From: Algoriphagus aquimarinus
GTDB lineage: Bacteria; Bacteroidota; Bacteroidia; Cytophagales; Cyclobacteriaceae
NCBI RefSeq assembly: GCF_900112005.1
Contig: NZ_FOKK01000006.1
Coordinates: forward strand, 1-64,000
Length of the DNA: 64,000 nucleotides
Reading direction: 5' to 3'
Shown: positions 24,454 through 32,712 of the stretch, piece by piece
Numbering within the stretch: the stretch's first letter is position 1
Layout of the letters: each line of letters begins with the position of its first letter
Made by a program: the position numbers and the translations under genes
The notes under the pieces: model-generated
The model's input: the letters and a program-made list of their open reading frames with translations, nothing else
What the model was told of the DNA's origin: nothing
Databases searched by the model: none

Positions 24454-25851
24454 ATGTCTTCGACCAAATTTGACGTGATCGTGGTGGGCAGTGGACCAGG
24501 TGGCTATGTAGCTGCTATTCGCGCTTCCCAACTCGGCCTAAAGACTGCCGTAGTAGAAGCTGCGGAATTGGGTGGTATTTGTCTTAACTGGGGTTGTATT
24601 CCCACCAAAGCTTTATTGAAAAGTGCTCAGGTTTTTGAGTACATCAATCATGCAGCGGACTACGGCATTACCGTTAAGGATGCTAGCGCTGATTTTACCG
24701 GCATCGTCAAAAGAAGCCGTGGCGTTGCTGACGGAATGAGTAAGGGGGTTACCTTCCTAATGAAGAAAAATAAGATCGAAGTGATCAAAGGTTGGGGCAA
24801 AATCCAGCCAGGTAAAAAAGTAGAAGTTGAAGATGCTGAGGGAAAGAAAACCGTCTATGCTGCCGATAATGTAATTATCGCAACGGGCGCTAGATCTCGT
24901 GAACTTCCTTCTATGAAGATCGATAAGAAGAAAATCATCGGTTACCGTGATGCGATGACTTTGGATAAAATGCCTAAGAAAATGGTGGTTGTAGGTTCTG
25001 GAGCAATCGGAATCGAGTTCGCCTATTTCTATGCTACCATGGGGACAGAAGTGACTATCGTAGAATTTTTGGATAGAATCGTACCGGTGGAGGACGCTGA
25101 AGTTTCCAAGACTTTGGAGAAACTCTACAAAAAAGCAGGTATGACTATCATGACTTCTTCGGAAGTGACTGCGGTAGATACCAAAGGAACAGGTTGCAAA
25201 GTGACTGTGAAAACTGCCAAAGGCGAAGAGACTTTAACATGTGATATTGTGCTTTCTGCTGCTGGTGTTGTTTCAAACTTGGAGAATGTAGGATTGGAAG
25301 ACGTTGGAATCTTAGTAGATAAAGGCAAAATCAAAGTTGACGAGTTTTACAAGACAAACATGCCAGGCTATTATGCTATCGGTGATGTGATTCCTGGTCC
25401 AGCTTTGGCTCACGTAGCTTCTGCTGAAGGAATTATCTGTGTGGAGAAAATCGCTGGTAAGAATCCAGATCCTTTGGATTATGGAAATATTCCAGGCTGT
25501 ACCTATTGCTCTCCTGAGATTGCCTCTGTGGGTATGACAGAAGCAAAAGCTAAGGAAGCAGGCTATGAGTTGAGAATCGGTAAGTTCCCATTCTCTGCAT
25601 CAGGAAAAGCATCTGCTGCTGGCGCAAAAGACGGTTTTGTGAAACTGGTATTTGATAAGAAATACGGGGAATTGCTAGGTGCGCACATGATAGGAGCCAA
25701 TGTGACGGAGATGATCGCTGAGATCGTAGCTATCCGCAAACTGGAAACTACTGGTCACGAAATAATCAAAACCGTGCATCCACACCCAACCATGTCAGAA
25801 GCGATTATGGAGGCTGCGGCCGCTGCTTATGACGAGGTGATCCACCTTTGA
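24454..25851 (+). CDS. lpdA: Dihydrolipoyl dehydrogenase (E3)
   Basis: 465 residues. FAD loop GSGPGGYVAA, redox-active disulfide Cys43/Cys48 in GGICLNWGCIPTKALL, NAD loop GSGAIGIEFA, second FAD segment YAIGDVIPGPALAHVA and the dimer-interface His444-Glu449 pair in HPHPTMSE. Re-oxidises dihydrolipoamide in the 2-oxoacid dehydrogenase or glycine cleavage complexes. No E1 or E2 genes are adjacent. A hairpin terminator follows. Confidence 0.93.
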   Translation: MSSTKFDVIVVGSGPGGYVAAIRASQLGLKTAVVEAAELGGICLNWGCIPTKALLKSAQVFEYINHAADYGITVKDASADFTGIVKRSRGVADGMSKGVTFLMKKNKIEVIKGWGKIQPGKKVEVEDAEGKKTVYAADNVIIATGARSRELPSMKIDKKKIIGYRDAMTLDKMPKKMVVVGSGAIGIEFAYFYATMGTEVTIVEFLDRIVPVEDAEVSKTLEKLYKKAGMTIMTSSEVTAVDTKGTGCKVTVKTAKGEETLTCDIVLSAAGVVSNLENVGLEDVGILVDKGKIKVDEFYKTNMPGYYAIGDVIPGPALAHVASAEGIICVEKIAGKNPDPLDYGNIPGCTYCSPEIASVGMTEAKAKEAGYELRIGKFPFSASGKASAAGAKDGFVKLVFDKKYGELLGAHMIGANVTEMIAEIVAIRKLETTGHEIIKTVHPHPTMSEAIMEAAAAAYDEVIHL

Positions 25852-25874
25852 TATAAATATTTTGAAAATAAAAG

Positions 25875-25904
25875 ACACAAGACCTAAAACAATTGGTCTT
25901 GTGT
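25875..25904 (+). terminator. Terminator of lpdA
   Basis: Arms ACACAAGACC and GGTCTTGTGT are exact inverted repeats around a 10-nt loop, followed by TTTTACTTTT. Confidence 0.85.
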
Positions 25905-25941
25905 TTTACTTTTAAGGAAGAATTTTTCAAACCACCGATTT

Positions 25942-26475
25942 TTGCAGGAAGAACAAATCATCGCCGGACTAAGGGCAAAAGACAGAAAGACCACTGAGTA
26001 TTTGTACGACAAATACTCCAGAGCTCTCTATGCGGTGATCTCGAGAATCGTATTTGACAAGGATATAGCAGAGGAGGTTTTTCACGATGCCTTTGTTAAA
26101 ATCACTAAAAAAATAGATCGTTACGATGAGTCAAAAGGCCGTTTATATACATGGATGGCCAATATCTGTCGTAATTCAGCCATTGATAAACTTCGCTCCA
26201 AAGAAATTTCACAATCCGGTAAGACCAACACAATAGATGACTTCGTATATGGAATGGAGAGCCAATCAGGCACCCAAGAACATATAGACGGTATCGGAGT
26301 GAAGGAACTGATGATCGAACTTAACGAAGATCAAAAGTTCATTGTTGAGTATATCTACTTCAAAGGATATACGCATTCTGAGGTATCGGAGGAATTCGAT
26401 ATTCCTCTTGGTACCGTCAAGTCTAGGGTGAGAGCGGCCATACAAGTGTTGAAAAAAAATGTAGCAAGAATCTAG
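25942..26475 (+). CDS. ECF-type RNA polymerase sigma factor
   Basis: 177 residues from a TTG start (no upstream in-frame ATG before the terminator of lpdA). Region 2 has YDKYSRALYAVISRIVFDKDIAEEVFHDAFVKI and WMANICRNSAIDKLR; region 4 has FIVEYIYFKGYTHSEVSEEFDIPLGTVKSRVRAAI. This is the group 4 (ECF) layout without regions 1 and 3. It overlaps the next gene by 1 nt (TAGTG), suggesting coupled translation with its likely anti-sigma factor. Confidence 0.9.
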   Translation: MQEEQIIAGLRAKDRKTTEYLYDKYSRALYAVISRIVFDKDIAEEVFHDAFVKITKKIDRYDESKGRLYTWMANICRNSAIDKLRSKEISQSGKTNTIDDFVYGMESQSGTQEHIDGIGVKELMIELNEDQKFIVEYIYFKGYTHSEVSEEFDIPLGTVKSRVRAAIQVLKKNVARI

Positions 26476-27299
26476 TGGATATTCAATCATACATATCGTC
26501 AGGTAAACTGGAGCTTTTCCTTCTCGGAGAGCTTACAGAGAGGGAGCGCGAGGAAGTCATAGACTTTGCCAAGCGTTATCCTGAAATCCAGCAGGAGTTG
26601 GATGATCTGCAGGAGACTATGTTCGCCTTTGATAATATGACTGGTGTAGCGCCATCTCAGGAAGTGAAGGAGAAGATTTTCTCTACCTTAGAAAGTGACT
26701 TCATTCTAAAAGAGGCTCCTAAACCAACAGCTATACCAGCTGAGGCTAAAGTAGTGCCGATAAGTAGTCCTTGGAAGCCATTTGCTATCGCAGCGTCTAT
26801 CGCGGCAATTGTGGCCTCGGGAGCAGCATTTTATTATGCTGGGAAATATGAGGAGAGAAACAATCAGTTTACTGCCTTGCTTCAAGATCAAAGTGTATTG
26901 GCTGATAACCTGAATCAGGTGAATCAAGCGTACGATGAAAAAGATTCTCAGCTAAATGAATTTGTAGCTGGAAACTTTAAGCGAGTGGAGATGAGAGGCG
27001 AAGGTTTTGATATGCAAAAGGATGCAAAAGTCGATGTGCTGTGGGATCAGAATGCAAGTAAAGTCTATGTAGCTTCCAATAACTTACATGACTTGAGTGA
27101 AGAGTTTGATTATCAATTGTGGGCTATTGGAGACAATGGGCCAGTAGGAATTGGTCTGGTGAATTCGGGTGAAAAACTGACGTTGCAGCAAATGGAAGCT
27201 GTAGCCCAAGCTGGAGCATTTGCCATCACTATAGAACCTAAAGGCGGATCAAAAGCTCCTACAATGGAGAAATTGGTTGTGCTAGGAGAAGTGGCTTAG
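26475..27299 (+). CDS. Anti-sigma factor, RskA-like, membrane-anchored
   Basis: 274 residues from a GTG start that shares its first base with the sigma stop codon. The N-terminal cytoplasmic part (1-95) includes the anti-sigma-like FLLGELTEREREEVIDFA. One membrane span lies at about 98-118 (FAIAASIAAIVASGAAFYY), and the periplasmic C-terminus fits the RskA domain (VLWDQNASKVYVASNNL; YQLWAIGDNGPVGIGLV). It should hold the sigma factor at the membrane until a signal arrives. There is no ZAS zinc motif. Confidence 0.86.
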   Translation: MDIQSYISSGKLELFLLGELTEREREEVIDFAKRYPEIQQELDDLQETMFAFDNMTGVAPSQEVKEKIFSTLESDFILKEAPKPTAIPAEAKVVPISSPWKPFAIAASIAAIVASGAAFYYAGKYEERNNQFTALLQDQSVLADNLNQVNQAYDEKDSQLNEFVAGNFKRVEMRGEGFDMQKDAKVDVLWDQNASKVYVASNNLHDLSEEFDYQLWAIGDNGPVGIGLVNSGEKLTLQQMEAVAQAGAFAITIEPKGGSKAPTMEKLVVLGEVA

Positions 27300-27325
27300 A
27301 AATTTAAAATGCTATAATTTGTAAT

Positions 27326-27347
27326 GCCTGTTCTGAAAAGAGCAGGC
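27326..27347 (+). terminator. GAAA-tetraloop terminator, copy 1
   Basis: GCCTGTTCT-GAAA-AGAGCAGGC then seven T. Stem of about 9 bp with one wobble. Ends the sigma/anti-sigma transcript. Two near copies follow at 28543 and 29467. Confidence 0.85.
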
Positions 27348-27383
27348 TTTTTTTCGTTTAGTTACTTTAGTATTTTTGAAAAC

Positions 27384-28511
27384 ATGATAGGTACATTAAG
27401 TAGGATTTGGATTCTAGGGTTTCTAGTTATTTTTAGCTGTAGTCAGGAAGAGAAAAACGATATAGACTTTGCTTTCCAGCTTGAAACTATTTCATTTGAA
27501 TTGGGTTCTTCAGCTTTTTCGAGTCAGACATCTTTCTTTCTCAATGTTGATTATGAGAGAAATGTACTATTAGTTCTAAATCCTTATTTATATAGTATAG
27601 ACACTCTAGATTTCAACACGAGTAGTTATAAACTTGGTAACGAGATTGACAGAGATGGCCCGAGTGCTATAATTGGGATAAATTCATTTTTGAATTATTA
27701 TGACTCAATAGCCTTTTATATGGGCTCTAATTCATTCTATATCGATAGTAAAAGTGAAGGATTGTCTAGTAAGAAATTTTCTCAAGTTGAAGGAGTCGAA
27801 GGTAGTTTGCAGAGGATTACTCAAGGTTCTGAATTTGGAAATTGCCTGAGATGTGCTGATAATGAGCAAGTTTTATTGTTTAATTCAATAGAGAAACAGG
27901 GAGATTATTATTTTTTGCAAGCAGAAAAACTAGGTCAGATCAACGATGAATTGATCGATTTTGGTTTGTCTGGTGAGTTTGCATCTAATAAAATAGAATT
28001 TGCAATCTCAGCGAAAAACAAAGTAGTGAAGGGTCCAGTATCCTATATTCAAAAAATTGGGAATAGATATTTAGTCAGCTGGGACTTTCAAAGCTCTATC
28101 CAGTTTTTAAATTTCTCTGGTGAAAATGAATTAGCCATAGCGTTTAATTCAGATTTTTTCCCTAATCGAAAAGGATTTTCTCCAAGAGATCAAAGGATAA
28201 CAGATCACCAAGACTTTACTGCGAAATCTACTGAGTGGAACAATGATGTCTCATTTGGGCCTATCTATAGAGTCCCTGAATCAGAGAATTATTTCAGGCT
28301 TGTCAAAGGAAAAACATCTCATAGAAGTAAACTAGATGGTGGGATTTTTATAGTAATATTTGATTCAGAGTTCAATTTTCTAGCTGAAAAATTAATTAAT
28401 GCTGATACTCCAGAAATGGGTCTTGAGTATTTTGTTTTAAAGTCGGGTATATATATTAAGAGAGTTACGGATTCAGAAGATTTGTTGAGATATTACAGGT
28501 TGATATTTTAG
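27384..28511 (+). CDS. Hypothetical lipoprotein, possibly DUF4221-like beta-propeller
   Basis: 375 residues from the ATG at 27384, chosen because it gives a signal peptide with lipobox IFSC (Cys19); an ATG at 27324 would translate the terminator hairpin. The mature part is rich in aromatic and beta-forming residues (NVDYERNVLLVLNPY; GNEIDRDGPSAI) and recalls the DUF4221/6-bladed propeller lipoproteins common in Cytophagales. No catalytic motif seen. Sits between two copies of the same terminator, so it is probably its own transcript. Confidence 0.6.
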   Translation: MIGTLSRIWILGFLVIFSCSQEEKNDIDFAFQLETISFELGSSAFSSQTSFFLNVDYERNVLLVLNPYLYSIDTLDFNTSSYKLGNEIDRDGPSAIIGINSFLNYYDSIAFYMGSNSFYIDSKSEGLSSKKFSQVEGVEGSLQRITQGSEFGNCLRCADNEQVLLFNSIEKQGDYYFLQAEKLGQINDELIDFGLSGEFASNKIEFAISAKNKVVKGPVSYIQKIGNRYLVSWDFQSSIQFLNFSGENELAIAFNSDFFPNRKGFSPRDQRITDHQDFTAKSTEWNNDVSFGPIYRVPESENYFRLVKGKTSHRSKLDGGIFIVIFDSEFNFLAEKLINADTPEMGLEYFVLKSGIYIKRVTDSEDLLRYYRLIF

Positions 28512-28542
28512 TTTTGAGCATTTCCTGTTAAGTTTCGAATTC

Positions 28543-28568
28543 AAGCCTGTTCTGAAAAGAGCAGGCTT
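28543..28568 (+). terminator. GAAA-tetraloop terminator, copy 2
   Basis: AAGCCTGTTCT-GAAA-AGAGCAGGCTT then TT. Near-identical to the hairpin at 27326. Ends the DUF4221-like gene. Confidence 0.82.
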
Positions 28569-28750
28569 TTCTCGTTTAAAGAACTATCTATTCTCTGTCA
28601 AAAGAAATAGTAGGAAGGAAGAAACCCTAAGTAGAAACTTAGAGTTAAACTTTTTTTAAGCTGCTTTTGAATCTTTATTTTAAAGTGGCAATCCCCAAAA
28701 TTTAATAGGTTGTATGCCCTTCAGCAACAAAAATCAAAGAATCAAGCATT

Positions 28751-29446
28751 ATGAAGAAACTAGTATTCAGTATTTTATTCTCTTTTTTATCATTGTTTTC
28801 CTTTGCTCAATCAGGCCCAGATGAAGATCAATTGGGTGCTTGGTACATGTATTTTTTCAACAAATCCTTCAACAATTCTCAATTTGGGATTCAAGGTGAT
28901 GTACAATTTAGGCTATGGAGTCCAGTAAGTGATTTGGAACAGTTACTTATCAGGTCTGGTCTTACCTACAGCCCAAAAAACGCTGATATTTTATTCACCT
29001 TAGGTTATGCCAATATCACAACTGGGGCATTTGGGGAAGATGATGCGACTGTAATGGAGAATAGGGTTTATCAAGAAGCGCTTTTTCCCACTAAAGTAGG
29101 TCGCAATTTTCTCTTCACTCATCGGTTTAGGTATGAGCAAAGATGGGTAGAGTCCCAAGATTTGCGAACCAGGTACAGGTATAATCTTTTTCTTAATGTC
29201 CCTTTAAATGGAACTACGTTGGATAAGGGAATTGTCTACCTGGCGATGTATAACGAGATTTTCTTGAATGGTCAACGTGATATTGGTGAGGGAAGGACAG
29301 TTGAGATTTTTGATAGAAATAGACTCTATCTCGGTGGAGGCTATGGTTTGCTGTCCAATTTAAGGATACAAGGTGGCTGGATGTTGCAGACTACTGATAA
29401 CTGGAGCAAAGGCCAATTGCAATTTAGTTTACATCATAAATTATGA
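28751..29446 (+). CDS. DUF2490 family outer-membrane-type protein
   Basis: 231 residues. Signal peptide to Ala19 (SFA|QS). DUF2490 features: LGAWYMYFFNKSFNNSQFGIQGDVQFRLW near the start, LLIRSGLTYSP, RYEQRW, RLYLGGGYGLL and ending QLQFSLHHKL with the C-terminal aromatic/hydrophobic residue typical of barrels. Probably a small outer-membrane beta-barrel; function unknown. Confidence 0.82.
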   Translation: MKKLVFSILFSFLSLFSFAQSGPDEDQLGAWYMYFFNKSFNNSQFGIQGDVQFRLWSPVSDLEQLLIRSGLTYSPKNADILFTLGYANITTGAFGEDDATVMENRVYQEALFPTKVGRNFLFTHRFRYEQRWVESQDLRTRYRYNLFLNVPLNGTTLDKGIVYLAMYNEIFLNGQRDIGEGRTVEIFDRNRLYLGGGYGLLSNLRIQGGWMLQTTDNWSKGQLQFSLHHKL

Positions 29447-29466
29447 TCGTGATTTGATCTCAATTT

Positions 29467-29490
29467 AGTCTGTTCTGAAAAGGGCAGGCT
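29467..29490 (+). terminator. GAAA-tetraloop terminator, copy 3
   Basis: AGTCTGTTCT-GAAA-AGGGCAGGCT then six T. All stem pairs are kept if three G-T wobbles are allowed. Ends the DUF2490 gene. Confidence 0.8.
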
Positions 29491-29526
29491 TTTTTCATTT
29501 TCAGGAAATAGAGGCATCTTTAGCGC

Positions 29527-29985
29527 ATGGAACTCCAACTCTCAACGCCTGCCTTACTTTTTTCGGCTATTACCCTTTTGATGCTTGCTTTTACCAATCG
29601 ATTTTTGGCCATAGCAAGCCTGATCCGAGGGTTGCACAAGTCATATTTGGAAGCTCAGGATAAGGAGTCTATCGTCAAGCAAATACATAACCTTCGCATT
29701 AGACTTCGTCTGATTAAAAACATGCAACTCTCAGGAGTTTTCAGTTTTTTGCTCTGTGTGATTTGCATGTATTTACTCTTTCATGGCTTTACGGAAGCTG
29801 CCAACTGGGTTTTTGTGGGAAGTATGGCCTCTTTGCTGATTGCCTTGGCATTGTCCATGATTGAGATTCAAATATCAACCAGAGCATTGAATCTAGAATT
29901 GGGCGACATGGAGCAGATTTACAAAAAGGGGAGTTCTAGCCTCGATTTTATATTCAAAAAAGACTCAAAGAAAGATGAAGAATAA
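29527..29985 (+). CDS. DUF2721 family membrane protein
   Basis: 152 residues with an N-terminal span (about 7-30), a charged helix (RGLHKSYLEAQDKESIVKQ) and two further spans at about 68-90 and 95-115. This fits DUF2721 (PF11026), which has no known function. It overlaps the start of the phosphodiesterase gene by 11 nt, implying one operon. Confidence 0.82.
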   Translation: MELQLSTPALLFSAITLLMLAFTNRFLAIASLIRGLHKSYLEAQDKESIVKQIHNLRIRLRLIKNMQLSGVFSFLLCVICMYLLFHGFTEAANWVFVGSMASLLIALALSMIEIQISTRALNLELGDMEQIYKKGSSSLDFIFKKDSKKDEE

Positions 29986-30934
29986 GTTTTTGTGGATTCC
30001 GTTTCTACTTTTATTTTTTGGTTCATGTAGCCAAAAACCAGTAGAACAACAGGGAGTTCTAGCGGTTGATTCAGAAGTAGAAACGACCGGGAATCATATC
30101 CAATTAAGCAGTGTAGAAGAAGCCAGAGATTTCTATACCTGGACTTCAGATCGTATACCTATGGTCTCAGCACATCGTGGCGGACCATATCCAGGTTTTC
30201 CGGAGAATGCTATCGAGACTTTTGCCAATGTGGTGAAATACACACCTACTATTATTGAGTTGGACGTGGCGATGACCAAAGACGGAGTTTTGGTGCTGAT
30301 GCACGATGATAAACTGGATAGAACGACGACTGGCAGAGGGCTGGTAAGCAATGTAACTTATGCTGATATTCAGACCCTTTTGCTGAAAGATGAAGATGGG
30401 AATATTACTGATTTCAAAGTCCCGACCTTGGAAGAAGCTTTGATTTGGTCAAAGGGAAAAGCGCTTTTGACTGTTGATATCAAGCAGTCTGTTCCTTATG
30501 AAAAGATCATTGAAGTAGTTCGAAAAACTGAATCTGAAGCTCACGCGGCGTTGATTACTTATTCTTTTGCGTCAGCAAAAAAACTTCATTACATGGCGCC
30601 TGAGCTGATGCTTTCAGTGACTATTCGGAATATGGAGGAGATTGAGCGATTTGAGGAATCGGGTATTCCGTGGACTCGGGTGATTGCTTTTACGGGAGTA
30701 GCAGAGCGTCCACAAGAATTCAATAAGGCTTTACATGAAAAAGGAGTGTTTACTATTTTGGGCGTTTTGGGTAACCTAGATGGAAGAGCCATTGCTCGCG
30801 GAGATCAGTTGTATGCGAGTTTGGTGCAGAAAGGAGCTGATATCCTGGCTACGGATAGACCCATCGAAGCAGCCGCGGCAATCAAGACTTTAGCTCCATC
30901 AACCAGTTCTAAATCCAAGTATTTCAAGAAATGA
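29975..30934 (+). CDS. Glycerophosphodiester phosphodiesterase family lipoprotein
   Basis: 319 residues. Signal peptide with lipobox FGSC (Cys18). TIM-barrel GDPD domain from about 62: catalytic His in SAHRGGPYPGFPENAIETF, metal ligands in ELDVAMTKDGVLVLMHDDKLDRTTTG (Glu, Asp, His), a late LATDRPIEA. Should hydrolyse glycerophosphodiesters in the periplasm. Overlaps DUF2721 at its start and threonine aldolase at its end (ATGA), so three genes form one transcript. Confidence 0.9.
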   Translation: MKNKFLWIPFLLLFFGSCSQKPVEQQGVLAVDSEVETTGNHIQLSSVEEARDFYTWTSDRIPMVSAHRGGPYPGFPENAIETFANVVKYTPTIIELDVAMTKDGVLVLMHDDKLDRTTTGRGLVSNVTYADIQTLLLKDEDGNITDFKVPTLEEALIWSKGKALLTVDIKQSVPYEKIIEVVRKTESEAHAALITYSFASAKKLHYMAPELMLSVTIRNMEEIERFEESGIPWTRVIAFTGVAERPQEFNKALHEKGVFTILGVLGNLDGRAIARGDQLYASLVQKGADILATDRPIEAAAAIKTLAPSTSSKSKYFKK

Positions 30935-31950
30935 TAATTGACTTAAGAAGCGATACCGTCACCAAGCCGACGGCAGGAATGAAGGAAGCGATGTTTTCTG
31001 CGGCTGTAGGAGACGATGTTTTTGGCGAAGATCCAACAGTGAATGCACTGGAGGTGAAAGCGGCGAAACTCTTTGGGATGGAAGCGGCTATTTTCTGCCC
31101 ATCTGGTACGATGACCAATCAGATCGCAATCCGATTGCATACCCGAATTCAGGCGGAGGTTATTTGTCATAAATATTCACATGTATATCTGTATGAGGGC
31201 GGCGGAATCATGTCAAATTCTCTGACATCGGTGAAGCTGCTTGAGGGAGATTTGGGGAAAATTACTGCAGATCAGATCAAAGCAGCAATCAATCCGGACG
31301 ATGTTCATGCTCCTGAGACCACATTGGTTTCTTTGGAAAACACCATGAATAAGGGTGGAGGAAGTATTTATACGCTAGATGAGATCAAACCTATCAAGGA
31401 GCTTTGTATAGAAAATGGATTGAAATTACACTTGGATGGAGCAAGATTGTTCAATGCCTTGGCTGAATCTGGAGAAAGCCCAGAAGACTGGGGTGCACAA
31501 TTCGACACGATTTCGATTTGCCTTAGTAAGGGATTGGGCTGTCCAGTTGGCTCATTACTTCTGGGTTCCAAAGTAGATATCAAGCGCGCGAGAAAAGTCA
31601 GAAAGGTCTGGGGTGGAGGAATGCGTCAAGCAGGATTTTTGGCAGCAGCTGGGATTTATGCGCTGGATAATCACCTCAATCGTTTAAAAGAAGATCATTC
31701 GAGAGCTAGAGCTTTGGGAGAAATGCTGTTGAAGTTGCCCTTTGTATCAGAAGTTTTTCCCGTAGCGACGAATATTGTGATCGCGAGATTAGAAGGTATT
31801 TCTCCGGAAGAATTCATGAATAAGCTCGATGAGCGACAAATTAAATCTGTCAAATTCGGTCCAGACTTGGTGCGATTTGTTACACACCTGGATTTTGGAG
31901 ATGAGGGGTTGGAGGAGTTTGGGAGTAGAGTTGAACAGATTTCATTTTAG
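30931..31950 (+). CDS. ltaE: Low-specificity L-threonine aldolase (beta-eliminating lyase family)
   Basis: 339 residues. PLP fold-type I: IDLRSDTVTKPT at the N-terminus, GMEAAIFCPSGTMTNQIA for phosphate binding, LHLDGARLFNA for the PLP-pyridine Asp, and the Schiff-base Lys200 in CLSKGLGCPVGS. Splits threonine/allo-threonine to glycine and acetaldehyde. Its ATG overlaps the stop of the phosphodiesterase gene by 4 nt. Confidence 0.9.
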   Translation: MIIDLRSDTVTKPTAGMKEAMFSAAVGDDVFGEDPTVNALEVKAAKLFGMEAAIFCPSGTMTNQIAIRLHTRIQAEVICHKYSHVYLYEGGGIMSNSLTSVKLLEGDLGKITADQIKAAINPDDVHAPETTLVSLENTMNKGGGSIYTLDEIKPIKELCIENGLKLHLDGARLFNALAESGESPEDWGAQFDTISICLSKGLGCPVGSLLLGSKVDIKRARKVRKVWGGGMRQAGFLAAAGIYALDNHLNRLKEDHSRARALGEMLLKLPFVSEVFPVATNIVIARLEGISPEEFMNKLDERQIKSVKFGPDLVRFVTHLDFGDEGLEEFGSRVEQISF

Positions 31951-32167
31951 GATAGTTAACAGCAAAGATTCACAGAGATTTATACAGAGTTCGCAAGTGG
32001 TAGTGGCGAAGCATTTTTCGCCCAATTTGGATTGATCTGTGGGGACGCACACCGCGGTGATGAAGTGTCTTTCTCGCTTTATGAAGTTAGTTTTTGGAGT
32101 GTAAGTATTAAACCTTTGTGAATCTTCTGTACGTTTTAAATATGTATATTCATAAAAATGCAAAAAT

Positions 32168-32350
32168 ATGGTGACTCGTGAAAAAGTATTAGAAGCTGTT
32201 AAGAATATGCCTCAAGAATTTTCAATCGATGATTTGATGGATAAATTGCTTCTATTGAACAAAATTGAAATAGGATTGGATCAATCCAAAAATGGCGAGA
32301 CCTTTACGGCTGAGGAAGCTAAAAAGATGATCAAGGAATGGTCAAAGTAA
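32168..32350 (+). CDS. Antitoxin of a RelE/ParE-type toxin-antitoxin pair
   Basis: 60 residues: TREKVLEAVKNMPQEFSID, then a helix (DDLMDKLLLLNKIEIGLDQ) and a charged tail with FTAEEAKKMIKEW. The size, the tail pattern and the 13-nt overlap with the toxin reading frame fit a short Bacteroidota-type antitoxin. It appears intact, though its toxin is frameshifted. Confidence 0.75.
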   Translation: MVTREKVLEAVKNMPQEFSIDDLMDKLLLLNKIEIGLDQSKNGETFTAEEAKKMIKEWSK

Positions 32351-32621
32351 AATGGACTAAGCAGGCTATTGAAAATATTATTTGCCGCTTTCACCCAAAT
32401 TTGCGACCCAAGTAATTGATCAGTTTTTCTCTAAGGAGAGACTTTTAGCATCTTTTCCAACCGTAGGAAGAGTGGTTCCAGAGTTGAATAATGAAAGTGT
32501 CAGGGAAATTATTTACAAGCAATTCAGAATTATTTATGTGGTTTTAGACAATGAATTGATTCACATCATAGCTGTTCATTCAAGCTCAAAACCACTTTCT
32601 AATATATCTCTTTTCGGCTAA
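32338..32621 (+). pseudogene. RelE/ParE family toxin, broken by a frameshift and small deletion
   Basis: From the ATG at 32338 the frame reads VKVKWTKQAIENI, a typical ParE start, then runs off family sequence near 32380. A different frame continues with LSPKFATQVIDQFFSKERLLASFP and ends YVVLDNELIHIIAVHSSSKP at 32621. The typical central segment between the two blocks is missing, so the shift comes with a deletion of some residues. The downstream frame could start at a TTG at 32382, but this lacks the N-terminal strand. Probably inactive. Confidence 0.72.
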
Positions 32622-32712
32622 TTTTTTTGGTGACAATCTTTGTCAATTTAGTAGGCACTTCACAAGCTTTACTTTTTGTCTAGTATCTTGCAAGCCTTAC
32701 TCACGCTAGCAA

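Noticed and set aside
31829..32035. 68-codon frame after the threonine aldolase gene
   Set aside because: It overlaps the end of ltaE in another frame and then runs into non-coding DNA; no domain, no good start.
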